Shown one piece after another: positions 21,866-32,589 of a stretch of 64,000 bases of DNA. Location of the stretch: NCBI GenBank assembly GCA_024663395.1, contig JANFAH010000001.1, forward strand, positions 3,410,001 through 3,474,000, read 5' to 3'. The stretch's first letter is position 1, and every line of letters begins with the position of its first letter. Position numbers and translations under genes: made by a program. The stretch comes from Pisolithus tinctorius. Taxonomy: Eukaryota > Basidiomycota > Agaricomycetes > Boletales > Pisolithaceae. The notes under the pieces are model-generated. The model was not told where the DNA came from. It saw only the letters and a program-made list of their open reading frames with translations, and searched no databases.

Positions 21866-22263
21866 CCTTTGACCATGACCCACTTTGTTCCAACTTGTCC
21901 TTGTGCTCTACACCATAGATGCTCTTGGTCAACTGAACTCCCTTTTTATACTGCATATGGGTCCATTAGATAGTCAAGAGCTTCATCACCTCATGGTGGT
22001 GATATCTGTTGAGGAAGCTTGCTTTGTGCTTGGCTACCTCCAGTTGCTTATTTTTTTTCCACTGACCTTTGTTGATGAAGTGGACCAACCATGACCCACT
22101 TTGTGTCCTTGTGCTCCACCCCATAGACACTCTTGGTCAACTGTACCCTCTTTGTATACTGAACATGGGTCCATTGGACAGTCATGAGCTTCATCACCTC
22201 ACAGCAGCAATATCCATCAAGGAAGCTTGCTTCATGCTCAGCTACTTCAGGCATCTGGCTCAC
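21866..22263 (-). repeat. Tandem duplication of a ~200-bp exon-containing unit
   Basis: Two adjacent units, about 21866-22062 and 22063-22263, share CCACTGACCTTTG, CATGACCCACTTTG, the frame GVEHKD...VQLTKSVYGVEHKD and AAGCTTGCTT in the same order with scattered substitutions and small indels. Both belong to the minus-strand remnant. Confidence 0.7.
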
Positions 22264-23706
22264 ATGGTTGGCTTAGGTGCCAAGTTGCACTGGTTGCAAT
22301 GAACCCAGGTCAATTGCTACTGGTGGCACCACCACCACCATGGCATTCCAGACTACCTTGTTTTGTAGTCCTCACAAGCTGATGCTATTCTTGAGCTGCA
22401 CCAGATATCTGTCATTGGGTGGCCTTGGGTTATGTTCATGTAGTCTGAGTATGGGCCCTCATTCCAGGTTGCATTGCTTGTTGGCCTTGTCTCAGATCAT
22501 CATCATCAGCACATACCCCAGTGACAGGTCTGCAAGTGCTTTTTCATTCACCATGATCTACATGTCTGCCTCAGTAATCTCTGTCTTCTTGATGTTGGGC
22601 ACCTGTGACCATCATCATGTCAAATGTGTGAGACAGTGAAGTTGTGACCACTTACAACATCCTTGCTCAACATGACACAATCAGCCAGCTTTGGAAAGAT
22701 TTTCTGATGGCATGTCAACCTCTGGCATACCTACCATCACATTTTACTATCTCACACACCTTTGTCTCTCCAGTTTTATCTTGTCTGCCACCTGGTCAGC
22801 ACACATGTCTGATTTTCAGTCACTTCACACTTGCCTTGTGCTGATACACTGTTGTTTTCTCTGCCATTTCCACTGGTACATTGCTCTGAGGTTGGCATCA
22901 AACATCAGACCCCTGGCCAGGTCATACCATCATCCTGTGTAAGACAGATACATCAGTGGCTGATCAACAGACCTTGAATTGGTACTGACCTCAGTGGTTG
23001 TCACCTTGCCTTTGCCCTTGGCAGCTTTGGGACCATGCTTTCTGGTTGGAATTTCCTTGGGTGGTGACTATTGGATCAGAATCAAAAATAGGTGACTGGT
23101 CACTTATTTGGGCCAATAACATACCATCTGTGCCCTAGTGGATCCTTATGGGATTTCTTCTGATGCTTGCTTTGTGACTTGAAATCATGTCATGTCAGCA
23201 ACCACCATGGAATCCAAGTCAACAGTGAGTGCTTGACCACTGCCTCTGAGACCCTTCCAGTTTCTGTTCCTGCTGTCTCTTCCACTTTGTCCTGGTGTCC
23301 ATGTTTCTACATTGATATCAATTGTTAGTGACATGCACATGCCTTGTGTGTACCATAACCTACCTTGGTATTTTTCTTGGGGTTCTTCTTGCCATCACTC
23401 TTCTGCAATGGTCAGAGATGATAAGTGACTGGTTGCTTATTTTTGGATGATGCCAACTTACCTGTTCCACCTCCATTGCCACATCTCCTCCACCCTGTAG
23501 GGCTGCAGAGGCAGTTGGCTGTGAGTGTTGACAAGGATAAGCCACTGGTTGCTTATTTTTGAGTAATGCAAACTTATCTGTTTGATGTCCATCTTCTCCC
23601 CTCTCAGCCCTCAGACACAGTCAGCTATTGGTGTTGACAAGAATAAGCAGCTGATCACTTATTTATTGGTGATGTGGACTTACTGGTTTGACATCCATCT
23701 CTCTCC

Positions 23707-24077
23707 TGTGACAAGACCTAATAACAGGGTTTGTTGTAGGCTCCACCAAGAACCAAAAGAAGAAGTAGAGAGAAGTGAGAGGAGATGAACATAGAAGCAG
23801 GTGGGTTTAGATCTCAAAGACCCAAATGAACTAGCTTGGATCTAGTCTGGGGATTGAACAGTGATACTTATACTATGGTACATGTGGTAACAGTGAGGCA
23901 TACATGAGGTCTGTGACATCATAGTGGAGTGGAATGTACTAGAAGGTAGGCATGAGGGAACAGCAAGGTGAGGTCTAGACCAGAGTCTGGACTGAGACTG
24001 AGGAGATAAGATAAGATGAAGAGATTAGATAAGAGGAAAGGAAGAGGAAAGAAAAGAAAAGAGTATGTATCATAACA
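23707..24077. mobile_element. Solo LTR (family LTR6), 371 bp
   Basis: Starts TGTGACAAGACC, ends GTATCATAACA, with an exact 5-bp duplication TCTCC (23702-23706 and 24078-24082). The empty site is visible in the sister exon unit at 23585-23610. It splits one exon of the minus-strand gene remnant. Confidence 0.85.
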
Positions 24078-25149
24078 TCTCCCCTCTTGGCCCTCAGACA
24101 CAGTTGTATTGACAAGAATAAGCAATCAGTCACTTATTTATTGGTGATGTGAACTTACCTGTTTGACATTCATCTTTCTGCCCTCCTGGCCCTTGGATGC
24201 ATTGCCTATGGGTGTTAATGGGAATAAGTGACCAGTCACTTGTGGGAGGAGAAAGAGAGAAAAAACTCACCTTTGACTCCTTCCTTGCTGCTAACCTTTT
24301 TTGGGAAGCAGTAGACTGGGCATGTGAAAGATTGATGGCTGCAGCCACATCTGTTCCAGTGGAGACACCATGAAAAGAAGAGGAAGGTCAGAATAAGCAA
24401 CTGGTCACTTGTCAGAGGTTCCATGTCACTTACAATGGGTCTGGGGGGCTGGGAAAGCTGTGACATGACATGATACACATGCAAGTCAGTGTGGTCTCCT
24501 GGGCATGAGGTATGGCACAACTTACCTGGGGCACAGCAGTCCTTTTGCCAGACTTGCTGCTGTTGTTGTTGGACTGCAGGCAGGGGGAGAGAAATAAGCA
24601 ACTGGTCACTTATTTTTTCAATGACTTTGGCTTACCTTGGTCTGATTTTGGTTGGTGCTGGACATGATTTTTTGTTTGCACCTGTTTGTACTTAATCCCA
24701 ATGCAGTAGGCAGTGGTTCAAGTTCAAGATGCAAAAGTTACATAGCCACCAATCTGACCTTGGTATATACTTGTTTGTTGATTATATAATACTGTGACTT
24801 CCATATTTGGATATTAAATAACCAATCAATGAACCATGTGAAAGTGGTGCTATTTGTTGCTTATGTAATCAATTAATTAAGCCATACTGGCTTGGGTGTG
24901 CACCCAATGGTTGTGGGCATGCCCCACAAAAAAATAGGTGACTGGTCACTTACCTTGGGTACATACACTGGCATTTTGGTTGTCATACCTGTCCAGAGTT
25001 GGACTAGCTCATGTGTGCACCTCACAGTTGTTGGCATGCCCCACAACCATAAGTGACTGGTCACTTATCTTGATACACTGGTGTTTTGATTGATGCTCCT
25101 GACCAGAGTTGGTGTCCTTCTTGAAGAGAGGGACAAAGAGATGTGATTC

Positions 25150-25592
25150 TGTAGGTTAGGTAGTGAATGCAAAGTCTAGGAGAGAAGGGGACTCCTAGAG
25201 GAAGATAGAGATGGGTCCAGTTTGACCCAGAGGAGCTCTGTGCTTGGAATGGTGAAAAGAGTCAAGGGAAGGAATTGGAGTTGGGCAAAACAAATGGAGT
25301 GGTGAAATGAGCAAATAATTGCATCTGGAGGTCATCCAGGAGTGCCTCAAAGAGGGCTTGTTGCTGTCTTTTGATCACAGTCTTTGATTTTCACTGTCTT
25401 GCTGTCTGGTTTTCACTTATTTTTTTATTGTGTACTGTAGACCTACACTAGTGCACAAAAATTGCTGACTAAGCTATCAAAGATGTGCCACAAGGTAAAG
25501 GTTAAGTATCACTGATGTAAATCAAAGCAAAAAATGCAGTAGAAAAGATAGAATAATCAAAACTCCTTAGTAGGGAGTACCTATTCCCTACA
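25150..25592 (-). mobile_element. Solo LTR (family LTR7), CpG-decayed copy
   Basis: Minus strand: TGTAGGGAATAGGTACTCCC to CTACCTAACCTACA. It aligns along its length with the young copy at 58217-58651, whose CpG appear here as TG or CA. The flanking 4-mers (ATTC and ATGC) do not match cleanly. Confidence 0.78.
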
Positions 25593-25839
25593 ATGCAAGG
25601 AGCAGAAACCATTTATGAGCATTGTGACCAAAGTGTACTTCACATGTCACAACAGTGCAAGTTGAGCAGCAAAACTCACATGCCTGACCATCTGCTAGTG
25701 TTCATATACTGCTTGGTCACTCATGTAATCCTCTGATGGCCATATTTTCCAATCCTGCAATGTTTTTCCCATTCTACCAATGTCCCATGCACCAGCAATG
25801 GACAAGTGACCAGTCACATGTCAAGCCTAGATCAAAAGA

Positions 25840-26306
25840 TGGGATGACAGATGGACAGTGTTTCCAGATGGGGAAGTATTAAATCCAGAAATGGATGACA
25901 TGAGTCAGGTGTCAAAGGGCTTGGGCATTGGAGGTCTGTGGGGTAATGGGAGCATAGGGGATCATGTCTCCCACCCATTTGTCCTCTCAGTGAAGTTAAC
26001 AAAACACTTCATGAACAAGGCTCTGATGGAGGAGAGGGAGAAGGGGGGATATCTGCTGCTGGATCTTGCAGTAAGAAGGCAAGATGCATGTCATATTCAT
26101 CATGGATGTGATCAGGGAGGCTGGAGAACAGCAGATTATACTGCAGCTGTCACAATGTGGGGGGAACAATGGATGAGAATGGAACAAAGACATTACAGGG
26201 AGCAGGAAGGATTCATTTGTTTCATCAAGTGGAGACACCAAGATGACCACATAAGACCTCTCTAACTGAGTGACAGACCTGAGGTGACCAAGGAACATCC
26301 TTCTGG
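25840..26306 (-). mobile_element. LTR1 internal fragment (copy c)
   Basis: Reverse complement matches the part of LTR1 from the end of its ORF through the following ~150 bp, closest to the variant at 63060-63450 (it shares the CCAGATGGGGAAGTATTAA region). Both ends are truncated. Confidence 0.72.
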
Positions 26307-26880
26307 ATTGTGACATTTCAGACTACAAACACCCAGCTTGATCAACTTGAGGAGGAAGTGCAATGCCATGTTCATGACTTGTCAAGTGAGTTTGATGGAT
26401 CATCAGATTGTCATGCCAGTGACATATATGTGGAGTTGGGTGTGGACAGCAACAAGGATGGCTTTATGGGTCTAGTAGATAGCACATGACTGATGACTTG
26501 GAAATGACTGAAGGTGACACCTGCACACTTTATTTATGAACATTAGCTGATTGCCTTGCAGTAGCTCTGCTGTTCACCTATTCCAAAATGTGGCTATGCA
26601 GTGCTTTGAATGTACTATTTACCCTCAATTTGATGTATGATCAAACTATATCTCATGTGCCTCAATCCCATTTCTTCCTTCTTCCATTGCTCCCACCACC
26701 ATGGATTGGCCAATCTTCAGAGATGAGGTAGGCTTTCATAGACCCACTGATTCACTAACTAATGAATGTTCTATCACAGGGATATATGGAATAGACTGAC
26801 CAGGGCAAAGAAAGTCATGATGGTCTTGAGATCAGCCACCATTTTCCCCCAGAACTTGACACTCAAATTGATTGTTACAA
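26307..26880. other. Unrecognised DNA sharing a segment with 3289-3333
   Basis: Begins with the GACATTTCAGACTACAAACA segment also seen near 3285. No coding frame of note and no family recognised. Confidence 0.35.
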
Positions 26881-26887
26881 TGTTAGC

Positions 26888-27421
26888 ATGATAAACACCA
26901 CATATCATCCCCCATTGACAAACATCTATCATCCCCTGTTGACAAACATCTATCACCCACTGTCAATGGATATTAGCTATCCTCCCACATCCCTGTTCAA
27001 TCAATTGTTGATCTTCACATCTTGTGAGATTGAACAACATACCAAAAACCCACATCACCCAGAACTGATGTTTCCCACCTGCAGCACACAGTCACAGATG
27101 CCACATGACAGAGTGTTTTCTGCTCATGTTGTGATGGCAGGGGACTGGCCAAACTGGCAGGGAGAAGTTGCCAGAGGTGAGGAGTTTGACTGTATTCACA
27201 TCATTCCAGATAGGGAATGGCCTGTTCAAAACTCAACCTGGCTGACCAAGCACATCTGTTTAACCATTTTCCCTACCAATGATACCCCTGCAGCCAACAC
27301 CCCAGTGTTAGTCCCCACTGATCTCCAGCCAACTGCAACTAAGTGTATCCCTGACTACATTGTGAAGCACTTCAAGGATGAAGCCAAGAAAGAGCTTTGT
27401 CAATACTTCATGATGGAGTGA
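26888..27421 (+). pseudogene. Unknown ORF, 177 codons, with three short tandem repeats at its start
   Basis: Begins with three imperfect ~24-bp repeats (ACAAACATCTATCATCCCC) giving the repeated peptide LTNIYHP. It continues with ELMFPTCSTQSQMP, VMAGDWPNWQGEVARGEEF and NDTPAANTPVLVPTDLQP. Family unknown; the frame is open but the DNA is CpG-free, and the frame ends at an LTR1 fragment, so it is likely the rest of an old element. Confidence 0.35.
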
Positions 27422-27436
27422 CCAATATGGATGGCT

Positions 27437-28870
27437 GCTTATTTCCTACTAGCTTCTGTCCTGAAGCATCCTGGTACACCCCATCCTTGTCCACCCCCTC
27501 TCAGCCCATCCAGCTTGGACAGCATGTTCTTTCTGTCAGTGTTATGCTGATGACTTGTATCACATCACAAATTGAGTGCAGATGCACAAGCACATGACTG
27601 TGCAAGAAGTGACATGTAATTTAACTTCACTAGCAGTGGAACACTAGTCTTGGCCAATCAAAGATGTACTGTTGAGTCCTCATGGGTACAGCAAGCAGAG
27701 CTAAGAGTGGTTGCAAAGTAGATTTTGAATGAGGTAGCAGTATGATACATGCAGGTTTATATACATATGCAAAGTACTGCATAACAAACATTTGAAAATG
27801 TCTGAATGTACACCCATACTCCTGTTAAGGTGCAGCCAAGTCATAGTGAGTCACTGTGCAGCAGGACTATACATACAACCAAGTCTCCACAGCAGAAGGG
27901 ACCAGGGGTGAATGTATGACAAAGGAAGGGAACCACATATATGACATACAGGGGTACACACATCATGTGACCACATGGGTCAGGGCCACCAGCAGATCAT
28001 GGGAGGAAGGGTAAATGGACATAGTCCAGCTATAGTACAATGCAGGGTAAACAGGGGAAAGCTACAAAAGGAAACATACAGAACACAAGCCCAACTGCAT
28101 AGGCAGCAGCTTGTGGGTAGAGGGAACATTGCTCTGAGGCAGTGATGGCATGAGCAGTATGGTACAATGTCTATAAAAGGAAACAAATGTGAGCACAGTG
28201 TAACAGTCAGTATGACCTCCAGGAGGATGTTCTTTCATCACCTCAGGTCTGTCATTTGGTTGGAAAGGTCTTATGTGGTTGTTTCAGTCTCTCCAGTCCA
28301 AGAAGCATACAGATCCTTCCTCCCTGCTCCCTGCAATGTCTTCATACCAATCTTGTCCATCATTCTTCCAAAATTGCAACAGCTACAGTATGGTCTAATG
28401 TTCTCCACTCTCCCTGATTACATCCATGATGAGTATGATGCACATCTTGCCCTTCATCCTCTCTTCCAACAGAGTCTCATTCATGAAGTTTTTATTTGCT
28501 TCACTGAGAGGACAGTTGGGGGGGAAGTTGCAATCCCCTATGCTCCTGTCACCCCACAGATCCTCAAAGCTTGACCCCTGTTGACACCTGACACCTGCCA
28601 TCCACTTTTGGATGTCCTATTTCAGCATCAGATCAGTGCTGCCTCCCACTTTGGCCTAGAAGTGATTCCTTTGAGATGTGACATGCACAGCCTCCCCCTA
28701 ATGTGATTCCAGTGTGCTTACTCAGTTTCTGGCTGTCCTTGACTCACCTATTGCCAATACTTACCAATCTTTTGACTTCGCTTACTGATTCTTCACTTTT
28801 TGGCTTATTTATCCCTACCAATGCTCACCGATGCTTTCCAAGTTGATTACCCACCACTTACATTCCATAC
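27437..28870 (+). mobile_element. LTR1 fragment (copy d), split by LTR9
   Basis: Two LTR1 segments (27437-27539 and 28206-28870) are collinear once 27540-28205 and one GTCAG are removed. The ORF part reads MTSRRMFFHHLRSVIWLERS to FSTLPDYIHDEYDAHLA, with CAA at the codon that is TGA in copies b, e and f. Confidence 0.8.
27540..28205 (-). mobile_element. Solo LTR (family LTR9), copia-like, 666 bp
   Basis: Ends TGTTATGCTGATGAC and CACAGTGTAACA, with exact 5-bp duplication GTCAG (27535-27539 and 28206-28210). A TATATAAAC motif on the minus strand near 27760 resembles that of the copia LTR at 46701-47085, which suggests minus orientation. It inserted into an existing LTR1. Confidence 0.85.
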
Positions 28871-29390
28871 TGATCACACACTCAAATGGCACAGTCCAAC
28901 ACATGACAACTACTTGTTGGTAGAATATTTCATGAAGCACCATGAACTATCCCAGGTGAGGCATTATAGATGCAACAATGACCACAACATCAACCAAACC
29001 AGCATTGAAGAGGTTGGTAAGTGTTCCAATTTCCTTGTACATATACCACAGACTGGGTTCTCCATGAGCACTCCCTGGGTGAGATGTGGTATGGGAGCCT
29101 GTCTCAGTTCAATATGGAAGATGACATGAAGACTCTGGATGTGGCAGGGAGACTGTTCAATGTGATGGTGGACTTCTATGATCCAGTAGAGGATGAGGAC
29201 CCTGGTTGTAAGCATGGTGATATTGTCTTTCCCCATCTACTGGATTCTAACTTCAAACAGTTGGATACACATACAAAGAACATCTGCAAGGCAAAGGCAC
29301 AGGGAGGGGGAGATGATAACAATGGAGGAGGTCATCATGGTGGTGGGGTGAGTGGCAAGCACAAGGGAGGTGATAAGGGCAAGGGATGAG
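28871..29390 (+). pseudogene. Transposon-type ORF, family X, copy 1
   Basis: Reads KWHSPTHDNYLLVEYFMKHHE, VRHYRCNNDHNIN and SIEEVGKCSNF, then after a frame change NMEDDMKTLDVAGRLFN, DEDPGCKHGDIVFPHLLDS and a Gly/His/Lys-rich tail. The first part matches copy 2 at 32589-32030 (WHSPTFDNYLLIKYHVKHHE, NIEDVGKSFH). Function unknown; two copies on opposite strands show it is a repeat. Confidence 0.5.
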
Positions 29391-30068
29391 CAGGAGGGAC
29401 TGTGAATGAGTGCAGAGCCTCTTAGAGGTTGAAAGATAAGCATAAGTGTAAGTCAAGTCCCCCACACCATCACCCTCTGAATTGGACCATCCTTTATTGG
29501 CAGTCTAGGGTGTTAAAAATATCATTTGTATATATTAATGTACTTGATACATATTTCCATCAATTGTCTGTCAGACTCAGAAGTGGGATCATATGTATGC
29601 ATCAGTGAATTGGATTGGAATGGAAACCTGTAAAAAGTCTCACTGAACTCATCCATAATTCTCTCAATATTGATGGGGCAATGTGCCCTGAAGTAGTTAA
29701 CTGAGTTCTGATTGTGCTGACCAACAAGATATTCTGTGCAAAGGTATTCTTTGAAATTGGCCAGTTGGAAATGTTTGATATCTTGTCTTTTGACCAACAT
29801 GCATGGGTGAATGAAAGCCTCAAGTACATTGTCCAGGAGGACAATGTTTCTCAAGAGATGTGGGCAGAACTCTGTGTACTTTCTTTGGTGGTCCTTCTTG
29901 AAATAGACATAGAGATCAATGAGGAGGTAATACCTCCAGAGTGTACATATGAGGGCATTATGATAGTTGGGGGGAATGAAGGTGCAATGTTCCATTATCT
30001 CATCATTGAGATTTGTGCATGTTATCTGGATTGTACCATCCACTAGCTCCTCTGATCAACAATAGATC
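29391..30068 (-). pseudogene. Unknown 173-codon ORF (29522-30043)
   Basis: The minus-strand frame is open (ALICTLWRYYLLIDLYVYF, NVLEAFIHPCMLVKRQDI, VNYFRAHCPINIERIMDEF) and is bounded by the LTR7-like repeat to the right. Family unknown. The length of open frame in CpG-poor DNA makes real coding ancestry likely. Confidence 0.4.
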
Positions 30069-30460
30069 TGTAGAATGTATTTCAGCTGGGTACTTGTGGG
30101 GAGTGATTGTTGCCAGTAGTGGTGAAGGTTTAGTATTTTGTTGGTGGGGGGAGAGGCTGTGGAATCTGAAGGAAATGAGTATGGCCAGAGGGGCTCCTAT
30201 AGCCTGAGCAAATGATGAAGGGTGACATCTGGGGTCTTCTAGGGCAGTCTTAAGCTCCACTTCAAACTCTTCTCATCTTGGGGTGACTCATCTATTGTTT
30301 TTAAAAAGAAACTAAGTACAGCAAGTATTAGCTAGGGCTGACTAAGCAACCCAAAAAGCGAAAATTTAAGTACCACTAACAGACAAACACCTAAAATGAA
30401 AACTAAATAAAACAAACAAAATAAAACAAATGCTCTAGTAGGGAAATTACATTCCCTACA
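30069..30460 (-). mobile_element. Diverged LTR7-like solo LTR
   Basis: Minus strand: TGTAGGGAATGTAATTTCCC to AATACATTCTACA. It shares the 5' hairpin (TAGGGAA...TTCCCTA) and the TTAGTCAGC motif with the other LTR7-type copies but is otherwise diverged. A target duplication is not evident. Confidence 0.6.
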
Positions 30461-30848
30461 GTGGTCAGACATGCTATGATGGAGGCTTAATTGAATTAAT
30501 CAAATTGATCAATGAGGATTGGCACACCATACCATATACAATATTCTAAATAGGAGTTATGGTGTAGGGTCAGGGTTACTCCTGTCTACAATAACCTAAC
30601 TGTGAACATATTGCATGCCTGTGTCAAGGAAACATACATATGTATAGTGGGGTGGCCTATGGAAATATGGTATATTGCGATGAAAACACTGCAGGGCACT
30701 CAAAGCCGTCTACAAAGGAGGGACCCCAACCTTCCTTGTCATCAGGCAGCTGAGGCCCCTTCTTATTCACCTGCTTAAATACTCTGGACCCCAGTATGTC
30801 CCTCTTGAGCATTTTCACTTTCCCTGCCTTCTTCATGTGCTCTTTATA
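30461..30848. other. No gene or repeat recognised
   Basis: AT-rich, CpG-poor sequence without a sustained ORF on either strand. Confidence 0.4.
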
Positions 30849-30849
30849 C

Positions 30850-32030
30850 AGTGACTTCCAAAATTGATTTAATGTTCACACATTTTGGGTTGTTTGTTGA
30901 ATTGATCAGGAACAAAGACAAATAAGACCAAAGTGTAAGTTGATGTCATAAACCATTTGCACAGGGTTATCCATCAAAAAAAAATATGTAATTTGAACTA
31001 GTATCCATGGCAATATACTTGATTTAAATCATGTCATTGAATCAATTTTGTAACTATGTATTAGATCCATCAGAATCCAACCAATATCACATAAAACAAT
31101 TTCAAGAATCATCAGAGATGGTTGCTATGGTTATTGTACCTTAGCAACCATTTCAGTCCAAGCTATTTAACCACTGTCTACACTGTCAATGCTTCCTAAC
31201 TATACTATGCACCCCATCTCCTCTGCTCAGAAGGAAAACATCATTTCTCTGGCCTGTAATGGTCATTCTGCCCACACTATTGCCTCCAGGATGGGTATCA
31301 GCCAGCCTACAGTCTCCAGGGTTCTCAAGAACCTTCTTCTGGACATCCTGCTAAGCTTTCATCCACCTCTCAGCATGCTATTATTACACAAATCACCACA
31401 GGCAAGGCCACCAATGCTGTTGAGGTTACAAATAACATCAATTCCATAATCTCCAATCCAGTCTTCTCACAAACAGTCAGAACAGTCCTCAGAAAACATT
31501 CATTCAAGGCTGTAACAAAGAAGAAAAAACCACTCCTTTCTATAATTCACAGGAAGAAGTGATTAACCTTTGCTCTGAAATACAAAGAATGGACTGTGGA
31601 GGACTGGAGAAGGGTTATCTGGTCAGATGAGACCAAAATCAATAGGATTGAGTCAGATGAGAAGGTTTGGGTGTGGAAACAGGCAGGAGAGGGGCTTGTT
31701 GAAAGAGAGATACAGGAAACAGTCAAGCATGGAGGAAACATTATGGTATGGGGATGTATGGGCTGGGAAGGTGTTGCCCACCTTGCAGAGATTGAGGGGA
31801 GGATGGATGCCAACCAATACATGGACATTTTGGAGAGTCAGTTGCTTCCTAGCTTGGGAGATTCTGGAATTCCTTTGAAGGATGTTATCTTTCAACAGGA
31901 CAATGACCCAAAACATACCTCCAAAATGGCCAAGAAGTGGTTAGAGGACAACAGTATCAATGCTCTGGACTGGCCTCCACAGTCTCCAGATATGATGTTC
32001 TTCTCCTCCATTTTGAACCCAGTGGAACTA
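30850..32030 (+). pseudogene. Tc1/mariner transposase, nearly complete, 3' end lost
   Basis: The 5' terminus TA|CAGTGACTTCCAAAATTG (30848 onward) is a Tc1-type end. Coding pieces follow: a helix-turn-helix region (ISSAQKENIISLACNGHSA, IASRMGISQPTVSRVLKN), a frame change near 31340, then KEWTVEDWRRVIWSDETKIN (first Asp), VKHGGNIMVWGCMGWEG, VIFQQDNDPKHTS (second Asp) and WPPQSPDM. The stretch carrying the third acidic residue is disturbed: ~20 bp intervene before LNPVE, and the element then joins family X DNA near 32030. The 3' terminal repeat is missing. It resembles the transposase halves left in the palindromic element at 43936-45503. Confidence 0.85.
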
Positions 32031-32589
32031 CCATACCAAATCTCACTGAGGGTGTCCTCATGTTCATGCCAGTCTATGTGATATGGTAGTCCATGGCTGG
32101 AATGGGGAGAATCAAGTGGAAAGACTTACCAACATCTTCAATGTTCTCCATATTGATATTGCAGGCATTCTTCTGCCTATACTCCCTGACCATCTCTGGT
32201 TCATGATGCTTCACATGATATTTGATCAGAAGATAATTGTCAAATGTGGGGCTGTGCCAGTCAGGTGCACAAGCATCCCCCTTGATAGATTTGGCTTCCC
32301 TGACAACCTGAGTGAAAATCCTGTCCATATAAACAAGGATCAAGGTCAGATTCTCCTTGAGTGGGTCTTGAACCTCATGCTCCTTGAACTCAAGTACCAG
32401 CCTTATCACCTTCTCTCTCCAGAAGAATGCTTGTAGATGCTCATAGTAATGCCCTGGGAGCTCCATGACTATGCCTCCCATGTCATTGCTGACTTGCAAC
32501 ATCCAGCTAGAATCTTTCCCTGCAGCCAATTGCTTGCTATGATCTTTCTCCAGCACAGATTTGATCCTGGATGTGCTAATGGAGCCCAA
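32031..32589 (-). pseudogene. Transposon-type ORF, family X, copy 2
   Basis: 171-codon frame: SNDMGGIVMELPGHYYEHLQ, VIRLVLEFKEHEVQDPL and the block shared with copy 1 (see 28871-29390). Upstream residues not present in copy 1 show that the family's ORF is longer. Family unknown. Confidence 0.5.

Larger units (their letters stand above)
19900..25110 (-). pseudogene. Remnant of a long multi-exon gene whose introns carry a palindrome
   Basis: The minus strand shows many short exons separated by 46-83 nt GT-AG introns. Longer open pieces are 21883-21326 (PDDDNIKLYQVLNILVTLEN), 21289-20870 (YFAWGIIHEYANIW, NEISRGKWEDLMTKYFQQ) and 24350-24270 (DVAAAINLSHAQSTASQKRL). Basic Lys/Arg/Ser/Gln-rich exons near 23000-24700 (KKNPKKNTK, GPKAAKGKGK) look like a nuclear, DNA-associated tail. 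No enzyme motif was recognised. Introns at 20576-20621, 23068-23124, 23403-23461, 24206-24270, 24351-24433 and 24574-24635 each contain one AATAAGTGACcaGTCACTTATT-like palindrome. Two tandem exon-scale duplications are present, and LTR6 interrupts it. It could belong with the SNF2 remnant at 12352-13700, which lies on the same strand and has the same palindrome. Confidence 0.45.
13672..25820. repeat. Dispersed ~20-bp palindrome family (at least 14 copies)
   Basis: Copies at about 13672, 13812, 20595, 23086, 23421, 23536, 23641, 24117, 24222, 24391, 24593, 24931, 25049 and 25803, plus degenerate ones near 21836 and 22036. The consensus is close to AATAAGTGACcaGTCACTTATT: ten-base arms and a two-base centre. 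Variants swap GTGAC for GCAAC or GTGAT. Where exon boundaries can be read, the copies sit inside introns of the minus-strand gene. Confidence 0.8.

Noticed and set aside
23518..23576. AT-AC type (minor spliceosome) intron
   Set aside because: The sister units have GTAAGT at the same position and all end in AG, so ATAAGT is a point mutation of a normal donor.
25150..25592. Target duplication ATTC/ATGC for the LTR7 copy
   Set aside because: The mismatch is not a CpG-type transition, so I do not count it as support.
32000..32030. LNPVE as proof that the Tc1 transposase at 31 kb keeps its third acidic residue
   Set aside because: About 20 extra bases separate it from SPDM and the element joins other repeat DNA directly after; the match may be partly accidental.
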